From: Caldilineaceae bacterium
GTDB taxonomy: Bacteria > Chloroflexota > Anaerolineae > Caldilineales > Caldilineaceae
DNA length: 64,000 bases
Assembly (NCBI GenBank): GCA_022842065.1
Contig: JALHQH010000002.1
Coordinates: 282,199-346,198, forward strand
Direction of reading: 5' to 3'
Part shown: positions 43,834 through 54,000 of the stretch, in pieces
Layout of the letters: each line of letters begins with the position of its first letter
Numbering within the stretch: the first letter of the stretch is position 1
The notes under the pieces: generated by a model
Seen by the model: the letters and a program-made list of their open reading frames with translations, nothing else
What the model was told of the DNA's origin: nothing
Databases searched by the model: none
Made by a program: the position numbers and the translations under genes

Positions 43834-44763
43834 TTATCGCCACACATCATCTTGCGGTTGATAGTGCAGCCACTGTTTTGTTGCGGCCAGGCTCCATTTC
43901 ATATTGGTATTGCCGGACATGCCATTGACCAAGATAAACCCCTGTGGCCACTGGCTACCGTCAGTTACAATGGCACTGGTAAAGAGTTGCAAAAAGTCGC
44001 GGTTCGACAACCACATCTCTTTGAACCAGCGGTCGGCCCGCTGATAGGCGGCGTCACCACTGGTTGCCCCACCACCACTTTGGGTGGGGGTGCCGGCGGC
44101 CGAGAGTGTCGTGGGTAAATTAGCACCAGGCTGACACCAACCAATCCGGATACAGGCAAAAGTCGTGGCAGGGTTGCCACGGAGGGCGGCTTCTTTGCAG
44201 ACCCGTTCGCCCATCAACTTGGCAGTGGCGTAGGGGGTGGAGTCAAGCAGTTGGGTGCCCGTGTGCCAGATCGCGCCCACGCCCGGCGGCAGTTCAGGGG
44301 TCAGCTCGCCTGGCCCTAGCGTTTCCCAGAGGCCATCATCCTTATAACGCCCCATGACATGGTTGCTGGTGGCGAAGACAACCCGCTTGATGCCCAATGC
44401 TAAGGCCGCGTTCGCCACGTGCAAGGTCATGTCGAGGGAACGGGCTGCTTCCAGCCAGGTCGCCTCGGGGTAAGGATTATCGGCGGCAAAGTGAACGAGT
44501 GCATCCACCCCAACGAGTGCCCGACGCCAACGATCATCCTGGCCATCGGCCAGATCACATTCAACATAGTCGAGGGTCACACGGTGGTCAAGCCCGGCCA
44601 GCACGGTGGCAGCCTGGTCGGCAGGCGCAGGACGTAGATCAAGCCCAACCAATTGTGTGATCCCGGGCTGGGTTGCTAAATGGCGAAACAGTTTGGTCGC
44701 TAAATTGCCCAGCCCGCCCGTGATTGCCACCCGGTGGATTGGCAGTTGTCGTGCTTCAGTCAT
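43834..44763 (-). CDS. Uronate-dehydrogenase-like NAD-dependent SDR
   Basis: A 309-residue extended SDR. The Rossmann motif is ITGGLGNLATKL near 14-25, FATSNHVMGRY near 131-141 supplies the catalytic Ser with the SNH pattern seen in hexuronate dehydrogenases, and YATAKLMGE near 184-192 is the YxxxK. A role in oxidising a uronic acid or related sugar is likely. GAGGAGG upstream supports the ATG at 44763, which overlaps the Nudix gene by eight bases. It is the last gene of a three-gene minus-strand operon with a Gfo/Idh dehydrogenase. Exact substrate uncertain. Confidence 0.8.
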   Translation of the reverse strand: MTEARQLPIHRVAITGGLGNLATKLFRHLATQPGITQLVGLDLRPAPADQAATVLAGLDHRVTLDYVECDLADGQDDRWRRALVGVDALVHFAADNPYPEATWLEAARSLDMTLHVANAALALGIKRVVFATSNHVMGRYKDDGLWETLGPGELTPELPPGVGAIWHTGTQLLDSTPYATAKLMGERVCKEAALRGNPATTFACIRIGWCQPGANLPTTLSAAGTPTQSGGGATSGDAAYQRADRWFKEMWLSNRDFLQLFTSAIVTDGSQWPQGFILVNGMSGNTNMKWSLAATKQWLHYQPQDDVWR

Positions 44764-45229
44764 CACATGCCTCCTCTTCCCAGTAGACTTGTTGCCCCGT
44801 CTGCAGATTTGCCAATGCCTGCGCCACCTGCGCATGCAGCGAAGGGCGCAATAGTTGCCCCGCCTCCGTCAACGTGACAAAGCGGTATTCGCTTAATTCC
44901 TCAACTGGCAACTGAATCTGGCTAATCGCCCACTCATCCAAAATCCCACCCCAAAAAACAAAACGCAGGGCATCGCCGCGCCCGGCGCGCGCCCGCAGAT
45001 AACCAATACTCAGCAACGGCCCCGGGCTGATTGACAGCCCAAGCTCCTCCAATACTTCACGCCGACAGGCCGCCAGCGGCGACTCCTCGGTCTCCACCAT
45101 ACCACCTGGAATCTCCCACTGCGGTTTGTAGGTCGGGTTCACCAGCAGGACGCGCCCATCGGGATGCATCAACAAAGCCCCGGCGGCCACGCGCTTGCGG
45201 TCAATGACAAAGGGGGGCACTTCACTCAT
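44756..45229 (-). CDS. NUDIX hydrolase
   Basis: A 157-residue Nudix protein that would hydrolyse a nucleoside diphosphate linked to another group. The Nudix box runs from GGMVETEESPL to REVLEELGL (about residues 41-64) and keeps the GX5EX7REUXEEXGU pattern with both metal-binding glutamates. It overlaps the Gfo/Idh gene by ATGA and the SDR by eight bases, so all three are one transcript. Possible substrates include NDP-sugars or NADH; the sequence does not decide. Confidence 0.9.
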   Translation of the reverse strand: MSEVPPFVIDRKRVAAGALLMHPDGRVLLVNPTYKPQWEIPGGMVETEESPLAACRREVLEELGLSISPGPLLSIGYLRARAGRGDALRFVFWGGILDEWAISQIQLPVEELSEYRFVTLTEAGQLLRPSLHAQVAQALANLQTGQQVYWEEEACDD

Positions 45230-46278
45230 AGGGGGAAAGCGACGCGTCGCCCCTCCGCGGCCGACTGATAGGCGGCCAACACCATCTCGACGGCCATGCG
45301 CCCATCGGCAGCGGTTACATCCGGTACGGTGTCATTTTTTAAGCAGTCAATAAAGGCGCGCGGTACCCCGGCGATGCGTTCGCCGTGGCTGGGGGGAATC
45401 GGGATCCCCAGATCGGTCCATGCAGGCTTGGCTTTGGTCCAAAGCTTGAGATTCGTCGCGCCCGGCGGCAACGGTGGCGTTGTGGAGGGCGAGTCGTCAT
45501 GGTTTTGGATCAGCACCCCTTGGTCGCCATAGATCTCGGTAGTGTTTTCAGCGGCCAAGGTCACGGAGGAGTTAACCAGCACCGCCATCGCGTTATTGGC
45601 AAAGCGGTAGATCGCGACACCGGTGTCGTCGGGCGAAAAATCGGTCACTGTGTTTTGGATTTCGGCCATCACACTGATCGGCCGCCCCATCATCCAATGG
45701 ATCAGATCGGTGGCATGGCTGGCGTCGTCCATGAACATGCCCATATTTTTTTCGGGGTCAAAGTGCCAACGGGTGAGACCATTGACAAAACCTTCGTTGA
45801 GCAACACGGGAATGGCGTGGCGACGACGGAAGAGGCTGATCCGTCCCAACACACCACTTTCCAGAATCTCTTTGATCTTGATGTTGGAGGGATCACGGCG
45901 CATCTGATGGGCCATCATAAATTTGACCCCAGCCTTTTCCACGGCAGCGGCCATCCGATCACAATCGGCAAGCGTGAGCGCCATCGGCTTCTGGCAGAGA
46001 ATATGTTTGCCTGCCGCGGCTGCGGCCAGCACCATCTGGGGATGGCGGTTGGTTTCACAGGTGACGATCACCGCGTCAATCGCGGGGTTGTTTAGCAGAT
46101 CTTCCACATGGGCGGTATAGGCCATGCCATATTTAGCGGCGGCCTCTTTGCCACGCTCGGCATGGTCATCCCAGGCCGCCACCAGTTTGACATCGTCATA
46201 ACCTAACATCCGTTGACAGTAAGCGTTGGCATGACCGTGGGCGAAGCTGATAATGCCAATCCCAATCGGTGCGCTCAT
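45226..46278 (-). CDS. Gfo/Idh/MocA-family oxidoreductase
   Basis: A 350-residue NAD(P)-dependent dehydrogenase of sugar or inositol type. An N-terminal Rossmann domain (IGIGIISFAHGHANAYC near 5-21) is followed by the characteristic CQKPMALTLADCDRM near 94-108, whose EKP/QKP lysine is catalytic. The C-terminal alpha/beta domain has DDASHATDLIHWMMG near 179-193. GGGAAGGAAA precedes the ATG. As first gene of the minus-strand operon, it probably acts on the same sugar as the uronate-dehydrogenase-like SDR, suggesting a small catabolic or precursor pathway. Substrate unknown. Confidence 0.9.
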   Translation of the reverse strand: MSAPIGIGIISFAHGHANAYCQRMLGYDDVKLVAAWDDHAERGKEAAAKYGMAYTAHVEDLLNNPAIDAVIVTCETNRHPQMVLAAAAAGKHILCQKPMALTLADCDRMAAAVEKAGVKFMMAHQMRRDPSNIKIKEILESGVLGRISLFRRRHAIPVLLNEGFVNGLTRWHFDPEKNMGMFMDDASHATDLIHWMMGRPISVMAEIQNTVTDFSPDDTGVAIYRFANNAMAVLVNSSVTLAAENTTEIYGDQGVLIQNHDDSPSTTPPLPPGATNLKLWTKAKPAWTDLGIPIPPSHGERIAGVPRAFIDCLKNDTVPDVTAADGRMAVEMVLAAYQSAAEGRRVAFPL

Positions 46279-46517
46279 GGTGATTTCCTTCCCGATTTGT
46301 GGTTTGTTGAAAGTAGGCGTCGGAACGGCAGTTCGCGAACGACAGTTTCAGGTAAGTAATATCCTTCTCCAACCGAGAAGTCTACCCTGTTTCGGCAGCA
46401 GAAGCAACCAGCGAAAGTTCGTAATTCGTTCCACAAAAGGGGCACCAACCAGATAAAGATGGCGCGCACGTGACGGGAGCACAGCCATGGGTGCCCAGGA
46501 TAGTTAAACACATTGCC
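46279..46517. other. Intergenic region upstream of the Gfo/Idh operon
   Basis: The 301-bp gap between the minus-strand genes holds the palindrome at 46518-46568 and this stretch. No open frame in it resembles a protein. The promoter of the Gfo/Idh operon should lie here, but I see no clear -35/-10 pair. Confidence 0.4.
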
Positions 46518-46568
46518 AACAAAGAAATAATCCGTCGGGGCGGTGCCCCGACGGATTATTTCTTTGTT
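46518..46568 (-). terminator. 24-bp perfect inverted repeat, terminator-like
   Basis: Two exact 24-base arms (46518-46541 and 46545-46568) flank a three-base loop (GGT). It starts 11 bases after the stop of the minus-strand choice-of-anchor gene. The core is GC-rich (TCCGTCGGGGC) and the flank read on the minus strand is A/T-rich (TTATTTCTTTGTT), the layout of an intrinsic terminator. The perfect arms also fit an extragenic palindromic element. Confidence 0.65.
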
Positions 46569-46579
46569 TAGGCGAGGAG

Positions 46580-48529
46580 TTAGCGCGTGACCAAAGGCAG
46601 GAAGAAAGTATAAAGATTGCCATTACCGGTGGCCGGCGCAGTGGCGTTGGGGGTTGGGCTTGCTGTCGGTGCAACGACGGGGGTAACCGTTGCGGCCTTG
46701 GTTGTCGTGGGAGTGGCCGTTGGAGCCGGTGTCAACGCCGGCTGGGGGGTAACAGTCGGTGTTGCAGTAGCAAGTGCCGTAATGGTTGCTGTAGGCGTCG
46801 CCATGGTCGGCATGGCAAGGGTCGGCGTGGCAGTTGGCGGCAGGGGCGCGGTGGCGGTCGCCGTTGCGGTGGGCGCGGCAGAGGCCAGGCGCAGCACAAA
46901 AAGACCACTCTGGATATCGCTGACGAGCAAGTTGCCGCTGGGCAGGTAGGGATAGACCCCCCACGCGCCATTAAAGCGCGCTTCATCGCCGGCCGGATAG
47001 GTGTCAAAAAAACCAATGTCGGTGGCGGTGGTAGGTTGAGTCACATCCAGCACCGTCAGCCCGCGCTCATAGTTGCTAATAAAGTAGTGGTTACCTTTGG
47101 TATAGCCATTGTGGTCAATCGCCCGGGTCGGGCCGGTCCAGGCGATCTGCACGGTGGGCGTAAGCAGATTCGTCAGATCCATGACCCAGAGCCGTGTATT
47201 GTGGCCCAGGCGATATTCATCCTGCTCATCCTGAATATAGGCATAACGTTTGTCTGCGCTCCACCAGCCAGAGTGGGTATACCTGGCCCCGGCATAGGGG
47301 GTGGTGCTGATCCGATAGGGCGCGCTGCCCGCGGTCACATCCCAGAGATCAACGGTATTTTCATTGTAATCAAGCAGCAATGTGCAGGGGTTGTGGCCGG
47401 GTGCGCAGGCCGCGGTGCGCGTATCCGAGATCACAAAGGTGGTGGCGTCGTGGACATATTCCATCGTCGCGCTTGGCGTCGACAGCGGCACCGGTGCCGT
47501 GGGCACCGTCAGGTCAAGAATCCGAAAGGCGCCGCGGTCAAGATCAGAGCCGAGTAGATAGAGCTGGGGCGTACCACCGCGCGCCACACCGGTGCGATAG
47601 TCAACCTCGCCCAGGTAAACATTGTGGGCCCGGCTAATGCCATGATAGGTGGCGGCCAAGTTCACCGTCAGCGGCAATTGGCTCAGGTCGAGAATCTGCA
47701 TCCCCTGCCCAGCGGCTTCAGAGGTGACATAGGCATAACTGCGCCAGCGGTCAGTCGCCTGATCAAAAAATTGGTAGCTCTTGATATCTCGCCACGCGGT
47801 GTTGGCCCCGGCGATGGTGGTGACTTCCACGGGGGCGGTGGGGATGGTCACATCAACGATGGCGGTGCCGTTACGTAGACCGACCAGGGCATACTCGCGC
47901 CCGTCGTTCAGATCAACATGGCCCCAAACATCGTTGGCCGCGGTCGGGTTACTGCGTAGGGCAGCAAGCGGTAAATGACCCAGCAGATCAATTTTGTCAC
48001 AGGGATAAGTCGCGGCCAGGCCATTAACACAGGTGGCAGCAGCCGCAGCCGGTTGGGCGGCAATCGTCACGCCACCAGGTGCGGTCGCGGCGTTAGTGCC
48101 ATCTTTGTAAAGCGTAAACCCTTGTGTCGCCAATTGAGCTTGATAACGCGCAGCGACACCAAGCAGGTAGGTAGGATTGGCAACCCCATCTTGCCGCGCA
48201 AAGAGATCGGCACGACGGTAGCCGCCTTCGACCCAGACCAGGCCGCCAACGATGGCCTGCAGTTCGGACGCAGTGACCCGATAGGCACCAGCCGCGACCC
48301 GGATCGTCTCTTCCTTGCCGATGGTCTGGGCCAGGGTATAGGCGAACGTACGACAAGGGTGCAGCGGCGAAAGGCAGCGCCCGCGATCAATGCCATCAAC
48401 CGCCATGTAGTAGGGATGTAGGCTGGCATGGGCTTGGACGAGCGCAGGCAGCAGGCCAAACCACGCCGGCACCACGATCAGGATTGCATAAATAAAAATT
48501 TTGGTTACGCGCATTAGGGTCATTAGCAT
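46580..48529 (-). CDS. Exported choice-of-anchor B family (LVIVD-type) protein
   Basis: A 649-residue secreted protein. A signal peptide (IFIYAILIVVPAWFGLLPA, ending near AHA) leads to about 130 residues, then a beta-propeller-like region (about 165-545). That region is made of repeats ending in ILDL, VLDV or IVDV, as in choice-of-anchor B and LVIVD proteins. The tail (about 550-640) is a Pro/Ala/Thr linker ending in a short hydrophobic segment (LYTFFLPLVTR). The function is unknown; such proteins are extracellular and often found in Chloroflexota and other surface-protein-rich bacteria. It is followed by a strong terminator-like palindrome. ATGs at 48520 and 48514 are alternative starts. Confidence 0.8.
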   Translation of the reverse strand: MLMTLMRVTKIFIYAILIVVPAWFGLLPALVQAHASLHPYYMAVDGIDRGRCLSPLHPCRTFAYTLAQTIGKEETIRVAAGAYRVTASELQAIVGGLVWVEGGYRRADLFARQDGVANPTYLLGVAARYQAQLATQGFTLYKDGTNAATAPGGVTIAAQPAAAAATCVNGLAATYPCDKIDLLGHLPLAALRSNPTAANDVWGHVDLNDGREYALVGLRNGTAIVDVTIPTAPVEVTTIAGANTAWRDIKSYQFFDQATDRWRSYAYVTSEAAGQGMQILDLSQLPLTVNLAATYHGISRAHNVYLGEVDYRTGVARGGTPQLYLLGSDLDRGAFRILDLTVPTAPVPLSTPSATMEYVHDATTFVISDTRTAACAPGHNPCTLLLDYNENTVDLWDVTAGSAPYRISTTPYAGARYTHSGWWSADKRYAYIQDEQDEYRLGHNTRLWVMDLTNLLTPTVQIAWTGPTRAIDHNGYTKGNHYFISNYERGLTVLDVTQPTTATDIGFFDTYPAGDEARFNGAWGVYPYLPSGNLLVSDIQSGLFVLRLASAAPTATATATAPLPPTATPTLAMPTMATPTATITALATATPTVTPQPALTPAPTATPTTTKAATVTPVVAPTASPTPNATAPATGNGNLYTFFLPLVTR

Positions 48530-48597
48530 AGTTTACACCGGACTCGATTTAGTTGCCTACTTTGTCGGTCTACTTAATAATGTCACCACTTTTTGGC

Positions 48598-48648
48598 TGT
48601 TGGTGTCGGCGTCCGGTTCGACAGGCTCACCGGACGCCGACACCAACA
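48598..48648. repeat. 19-bp inverted repeat in divergent spacer
   Basis: Arms TGTTGGTGTCGGCGTCCGG (48598-48616) and its exact complement (48630-48648) enclose TTCGACAGGCTCA. It may serve as a terminator, a regulator site, or a repeat of the genome-wide palindromic type. Confidence 0.7.
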
Positions 48649-48737
48649 CGCGTCTTGATACTTTCTTGATACCAGACCACGCTTTTTTGATCCTTTCCTG
48701 ACCGCCATCCGGCCTATACTACGCCCATATGCCATGA

Positions 48738-48777
48738 ACAAGGGTCAAGCGACGATGGGGTAAGGCTTGATCCTTGT
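48738..48777 (+). promoter_or_regulatory. Leader hairpin upstream of KimA-like permease
   Basis: ACAAGGGTCAAGC (48738-48750) pairs with GCTTGATCCTTGT (48765-48777) with one G-U position, about 100 bases before the permease ATG. KimA genes in Firmicutes are controlled by c-di-AMP riboswitches; I looked for that motif here and did not find it. Confidence 0.35.
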
Positions 48778-48879
48778 CGATTGGCGCGCCGGTGGAATGG
48801 AAAGCAGCACCCATTGCTGATAGACCCGAAAGACGGCGTTGCCAACCACAACAGCCAAGTGACGTTGAAAGGATTTTTG

Positions 48880-50952
48880 ATGAAATACAGTGGAATTAAA
48901 CGGATGGTGATCGGTGCACCCTTTCCCTCTAGCGCCGAAATGCACGAGCGGCTAGATAAGATCCGCGCGCTCGCCGTCTTTGCCTCTGATCCCATCAGTA
49001 GCAATGCCTATGCCACCGAAGCAGTGATGAGTGTGCTCATTTTATTGGGCAGCGGTGCCCTCTCCTTGACCATGCCGCTGGCGATAGGGATTGCATTACT
49101 CGTTTTGATCGTTGTCTTTAGCTATAGTCAGACCATCTTTCATTATCCCGAAGGGGGCGGGGCCTATACAGTTGCCAAAGATAATCTCGGCACACTGCCC
49201 TCGCTTTTCGCCGCCGCCGCCCTGCTGACTGATTATGTGCTGACCGTTTCGGTCTCCGTCTCCGCTGGCATCCGGGCGTTGACCTCGGCCTTTCCTGGCT
49301 TTTTTGACTACCGCGTGCTCTTAGCCGTGGCGGCCATCGTGCTCTTAACCTGGGTAAATCTGCGCGGGGTGCGCGAAAGTGGCACCGTCTTTGCCCTGCC
49401 CACCTATGCCTTTGTCGGTGGGGTACTGGTCGTCGTGGGGCTGGGGCTGGTGCGCTACTTTGGCCTCTTTGGGGTCGCGCCGCTGGAACGCCATGCCTTA
49501 CATATTGAGCCAGTGCAGAGTTTTACCGGGCTGGCTTATCTTTGGCTGCTTATGCGCGCCTTTGCCGGCGGTTGCACAGCCCTAACGGGCATCGAAGCGA
49601 TTAGCAATGGGGTGCAAGCCTTTAAGCCACCCGAAGCGCTAAACGCGGTCAAGACCATGGTCTGGATGGGCATTATGGCGATGGCGCTCTTTCTGGGGAT
49701 CTCCTTTCTCGCCACCCACCTGGCGATTGTGCCCAGCCATGCCGACAGCGTGTTGTCCCAGATGACGCGCCTGGTGACTGGTGGTGGAGTGCTCTACTAT
49801 TGGGTGCAATTTTTCACCATGATGATCCTGATCTTGGCCGCCAATACGGGCTACCAAGATTTTCCGCGGCTTAGTTCCTTTCTGGCGCGCGATGGCTTTT
49901 TACCGCGCTGGCTGCAAAACCGGGGTAGCCGCCTGGTTTACAGCTCCGGGATCGTGGTCCTGGCCGTGCTGGCCTCGTTGATTGTGCTCGTCTTTCAGGC
50001 GGATGAGATCGCGATGTTGCCGCTCTACGCCTTGGGCGTGATGATGAGCTTTACCCTCTCGCAGGCGGGCATGGTACGTTTGATGACCAAAGTCAGCCAA
50101 GTGCTCCCTGGTGAAGCAGTCCAGACCAAAGCCACGGTGATCCACTACGAGGCCAGTTGGTGGTGGAAGCGTGGCGTCAACGCCGTCGGCGCGGTGACCA
50201 CGGGGCTGGTCTTCTGTATTCTGGTGGCCACCAAATTTGTAGAAGGTGCCTGGATCATCGTCATCGCGATTCCGCTCCTGGTCTGGATGTTGCAAGCGAT
50301 CCACACGCATTATGCGGATGTGGCGGAAGCCTTACGCACCACCCAGCTGACGCCCACCGATCTGCACGAGATTGCCGATGTGGCGATTGTCCCGATTGCC
50401 GATGTTCACCGCGGCACCCTGCGGGCACTAAAATATGCCAAGCGCATCTCCAGCAATGTGCGCGCCGTCTCGGTGATCACCTCCAGCGAACAAAAGGAAC
50501 GGTTGTTACGCCGCTGGGAGCGCTTCCCGGCGTTGACCAAAGGCGTCGAGTTAGTGCTGATCGACTATGAATATCGCGATATTTTGGAACCATTGATTGA
50601 CTATGTCAGCTACGCCAACACGGTCGAGTTTGCCGATCAGCTAACGACAGTTGTACTGCCTGAATTTGTCCCAACCGCATTCGCCGCCCAATTGCTGCAC
50701 AACCAGACTGCGAACATTCTGCGCATGCGGCTGCGCGCCCAAGAGGATCTGGTGATTATTGACGTGCCTTACCTGATCAAAGGGCACAAAGCTGAGCCGG
50801 CAGCGGCCGGTGAACGTAAAGCCGCGGTAATGGCACCGGCAACGAATGGGGTGATACACACTACTGTACACGAGCAAGCTCAGCACAATGGCGCTGCATC
50901 TTCGGCCAAACAAACGGCAGCAGATGGTAGCCGAGAGCCGATGGGTGTTTAA
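48880..50952 (+). CDS. APC-superfamily permease, KimA-like (potassium or amino-acid transporter)
   Basis: A 690-residue membrane protein with about 12 hydrophobic segments and a cytoplasmic C-terminal domain (about 475-690). The N-terminal stretch FASDPISSNAYATEAVM near 35-51 and YPEGGGAYTVAKDNLGTLP near 90-108 resemble the KimA/YdaO branch of APC permeases, which import K+ with protons. General amino-acid permeases are the alternative. The C-terminal domain has a USP-like flavour (VAIVPIADVHRGTLRALKYA). AAAGGAT seven bases before the ATG at 48880 sets the start over an upstream ATG at 48781. It has its own leader in the divergent region. Confidence 0.78.
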   Translation: MKYSGIKRMVIGAPFPSSAEMHERLDKIRALAVFASDPISSNAYATEAVMSVLILLGSGALSLTMPLAIGIALLVLIVVFSYSQTIFHYPEGGGAYTVAKDNLGTLPSLFAAAALLTDYVLTVSVSVSAGIRALTSAFPGFFDYRVLLAVAAIVLLTWVNLRGVRESGTVFALPTYAFVGGVLVVVGLGLVRYFGLFGVAPLERHALHIEPVQSFTGLAYLWLLMRAFAGGCTALTGIEAISNGVQAFKPPEALNAVKTMVWMGIMAMALFLGISFLATHLAIVPSHADSVLSQMTRLVTGGGVLYYWVQFFTMMILILAANTGYQDFPRLSSFLARDGFLPRWLQNRGSRLVYSSGIVVLAVLASLIVLVFQADEIAMLPLYALGVMMSFTLSQAGMVRLMTKVSQVLPGEAVQTKATVIHYEASWWWKRGVNAVGAVTTGLVFCILVATKFVEGAWIIVIAIPLLVWMLQAIHTHYADVAEALRTTQLTPTDLHEIADVAIVPIADVHRGTLRALKYAKRISSNVRAVSVITSSEQKERLLRRWERFPALTKGVELVLIDYEYRDILEPLIDYVSYANTVEFADQLTTVVLPEFVPTAFAAQLLHNQTANILRMRLRAQEDLVIIDVPYLIKGHKAEPAAAGERKAAVMAPATNGVIHTTVHEQAQHNGAASSAKQTAADGSREPMGV

Positions 50953-50960
50953 AAATTGTT

Positions 50961-50996
50961 GCGGTCTGTGCTGACCGCCCAGCGATTTAATTGCTG
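50961..50996. terminator. Weak convergent hairpins
   Basis: GCGGTC/GACCGC (50961-50978) and CAGC...GCTG (50980-50996) form two small stems in the 78-bp gap between the converging permease and histidine-kinase genes. There is no T-run; they are listed only as termination candidates. Confidence 0.3.
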
Positions 50997-51030
50997 AGGT
51001 AGGCGCGGCGCGAGTCGAGAGCTAGCCACG

Positions 51031-54000
51031 CTAGCTTTCGGCTGCGCCGGCAAGAAAGTGGGCGCGAACACGGGTATATTCGCCGCTGATGGCCTCCACC
51101 AGCGTGGGACCATTCGTGAGATCCCCCTGTTCGCTGTTGACTTCCAACTGTTGGCACAGGGTGGCTAAGGATAACGCGCCCATCTGCGCCGCGGGGGAAC
51201 GGAAGGTGTGGGCCGTGCGCCGCACGCTTTCGGCATCACCCGCGGTCAGCGCAGTGCGCAGTTGATCAAGCAGGAGCGGGCTGTTGTCCAAAAAAAGTTT
51301 GATCAGATCGCGCACCATCGCAGCGCCCTCATCGCCCATCAATTCCAGCACTTCGGACAAAGCAGCTGGATCAACGGCGTGATTAGCCCCCGGCCCCGGT
51401 ACCAACACGGGGTCGGTACTGGGTTGAGTGACCGCAGTGGTCGGCCCGGCGGGGCGTGTGTATGGGCGTGTCTGCTCAAGTGCATCGACCAGATCTTCAA
51501 CCTGAATGGGCTTGCTGATATAACCATTCATGCCGGCCTGTAGACAGCGCGCATGATCTTCACGCATGGCGTTGGCCGTCAGCGCGATGATCTGGGGCTG
51601 TTCGGCTTGGGGCAAGCTGCTGCGGATCGTACGTGTGGCCGTCAACCCATCCATATTGGGCATGTTGACATCCATTAGGATCAGATCATAAGCTTGGCGG
51701 CTCAATGCGTCCAAGACCTCAATGCCATCAGCCGCCACATCGACGCGGTAACCATATTTGGCGAGAATACCCAGCGCCACCTTCTGATTGATCATATTAT
51801 CCTCCGCCAACAGGATGCGCAGCGGGTGGCGTTGGGCCATGTGGGGGTCGCCGGCAGTGCGCCGGGCCCATGGACGCGCCGTGGCAGCTTTACCACTGAT
51901 CACCGTGACCAAAGCATCATGCAGCTGCGAGGAGTGAATCGGCTTGGAGACGGTGGCCAGGGTGCTGCGCTTTACACTATCGGCCAAGCGCTCGCCCAAC
52001 TGCGTGAGCAGAACAATCGGCAAAGTGGGATGGCGGTGTTGTAAGGCGCTCAGCAAATTTGTACTCGCCAGCATCGTCAGCCCACTATTGATGATCAGGG
52101 CATCGTAGTGTTCGGCAATCAGCACCAGTTGCCGTTCATTAAAGCGCTCTACCACACGCGCCGTCACCGCCCAGGCGGTCAGTTGTTGAAGCAGCAACGC
52201 CCGCAAGGCGGCGCTCTCCTCGACAATCAGCACCCGGCGCCCGCGCAGATTGAGCAGATCCACATCAAAGTTATCCTGCTGTTCGGTGCTCGGGCGCGCC
52301 TGCAGGGTAAAATGGAAGGTGGAGCCCTGGCCCATGACACTCTCCACCCACATCGTCCCCCCCATCAATTCCGCCAGCCGCTTGCTGATCGCCAACCCCA
52401 GCCCCGTCCCGCCAAAGCGGCGCGTGGTGGACACATCCAGTTGACTAAAGGATTGAAAGAGCCGATCCAGACGGTCCGCCGGGATGCCAATGCCACTATC
52501 CTGAACCTGGAAGTGCAGCAACCAGCCATCGGCCTGTGGGGTGCCACTGACATTGACCACAATCTCACCCAAATCGGTAAATTTCACCGCATTACTCAAC
52601 AAATTAGCCAAAATTTGGCGCACGCGCGTCGAATCCTGGCAGATCTGGAGCGGAATCGCCCCATCCACCAGATAGGCAAGATTTAACCCCTTGGCCGTCG
52701 CCTGGGAGGCCACCAGATCCAGGGTTTCTTCGATACAGAGGCGCAGGTTAAAATTGGTGGTCTCCAGTTCGAGTTTGTTGGCTTCGATCTTCGAAAAGTC
52801 GAGAATATCGTTGATCAAGGTCAACAGGGTATCGCCACTGGCGCGAATGGTATTGACCAGATCAAGCTGTTCGGCGTTGAGCGCGGTGTCAAGCAGCAGG
52901 CCCGTCAACCCGAGCACCCCATTCATGGGGGTGCGCAGTTCATGCGTCATCGTCGAGAGAAAGGTGCTCTTGGTCTGATTGGCCGATTCCGCGGTCTCTT
53001 TGGCTTTGCGCAACTCCTCTTCAGCCGCTTTGCGCGCCGTGATGTCACGGCTGATCCCCAGTAAACCCAAGAGTAGACCATCAGGATCATAAAAGGGTGT
53101 CAGCAGGGTGTCGAGCAGCGCTTGTCGCTGATTTGGATAGGTAACCAACTGCTCCACATGTAAGGTCTGCTGCTCTTCCAAAACCAGGCAATCCTGCGCA
53201 ACAAAGGTCTGGGCAAAATTGGGAAAGAGTTCTTGGGGTGTTTTGCCGATCATTTCTGCTTCTTTGCAGCCGGTCAGCGCCTCAAAGGCGCGGTTACAGC
53301 CCAAATAAGCCCCTGTCCGATCTTTATAGAAAATCAGATCAGGGATCGTGTCGATCAGGTGGCGTAGCAATGACCGTTCATGTTGGAGTTGTGCTTCGAT
53401 CTGCTTCCGTTCGGTAATATCGCGGAGGGTGGCAACCAGGATCCGCTTGCCACTTGGTAACCGATGGGCGACCTTCTTGGAAGAAATGAAATGGCAGATC
53501 CCATCTACATCGGTGAGCAATGATTCGTTTTCCACCGGGCCGTTACTGGCGAGCACCCGATCGTCATGGGCATGAAAGACGGCCAATTCTGCCGGCGGCG
53601 TTCGATCGACACTGTCCACGCCAACAATTTGCGCGGCGGTCAGACCAACCAAGCGACAGTGCGCTTCGTTAACTGCAATGGTGCGGTGATTTTCATCCTT
53701 CACCAGCAGCGGATCCGGCAAGGCATTGATGACCGATGTAAAAAACTCGGCGGATTCGCGCAACTCGCGCTCTAGCTGCTTGTAGTGGGTAATATCGTGT
53801 GCACTGCCGACCAGATAACAGATCTGTCCAGCAGCAGCTTTCACCGGCGCACAGTTAAGATTAAACCAGCGTAGTGTACCATCTTTGTGGCAAAGTTGCT
53901 GTTCATAACGATAGAGAGGCGTGGCACTGGCAACCAATTGCGCCAACGCCATCGCAACCGACGACTGCTCGTCAGGCGGTAAAAGCATCAACAATTTTTG

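Larger units (their letters stand above)
48530..48879. other. 350-bp divergent intergenic region
   Basis: It separates the minus-strand choice-of-anchor gene from the plus-strand permease, so it should hold two promoters. It contains an inverted repeat at 48598-48648, a -10-like TATACT at 48715-48720 without a well-spaced -35, and a 13-bp hairpin at 48738-48777. No protein-like frame was seen. Confidence 0.45.

Noticed and set aside
48530..48879. c-di-AMP (ydaO) riboswitch upstream of the KimA-like permease
   Set aside because: Only a single 13-bp hairpin is visible; the conserved paired core of the ydaO class was not found by eye.
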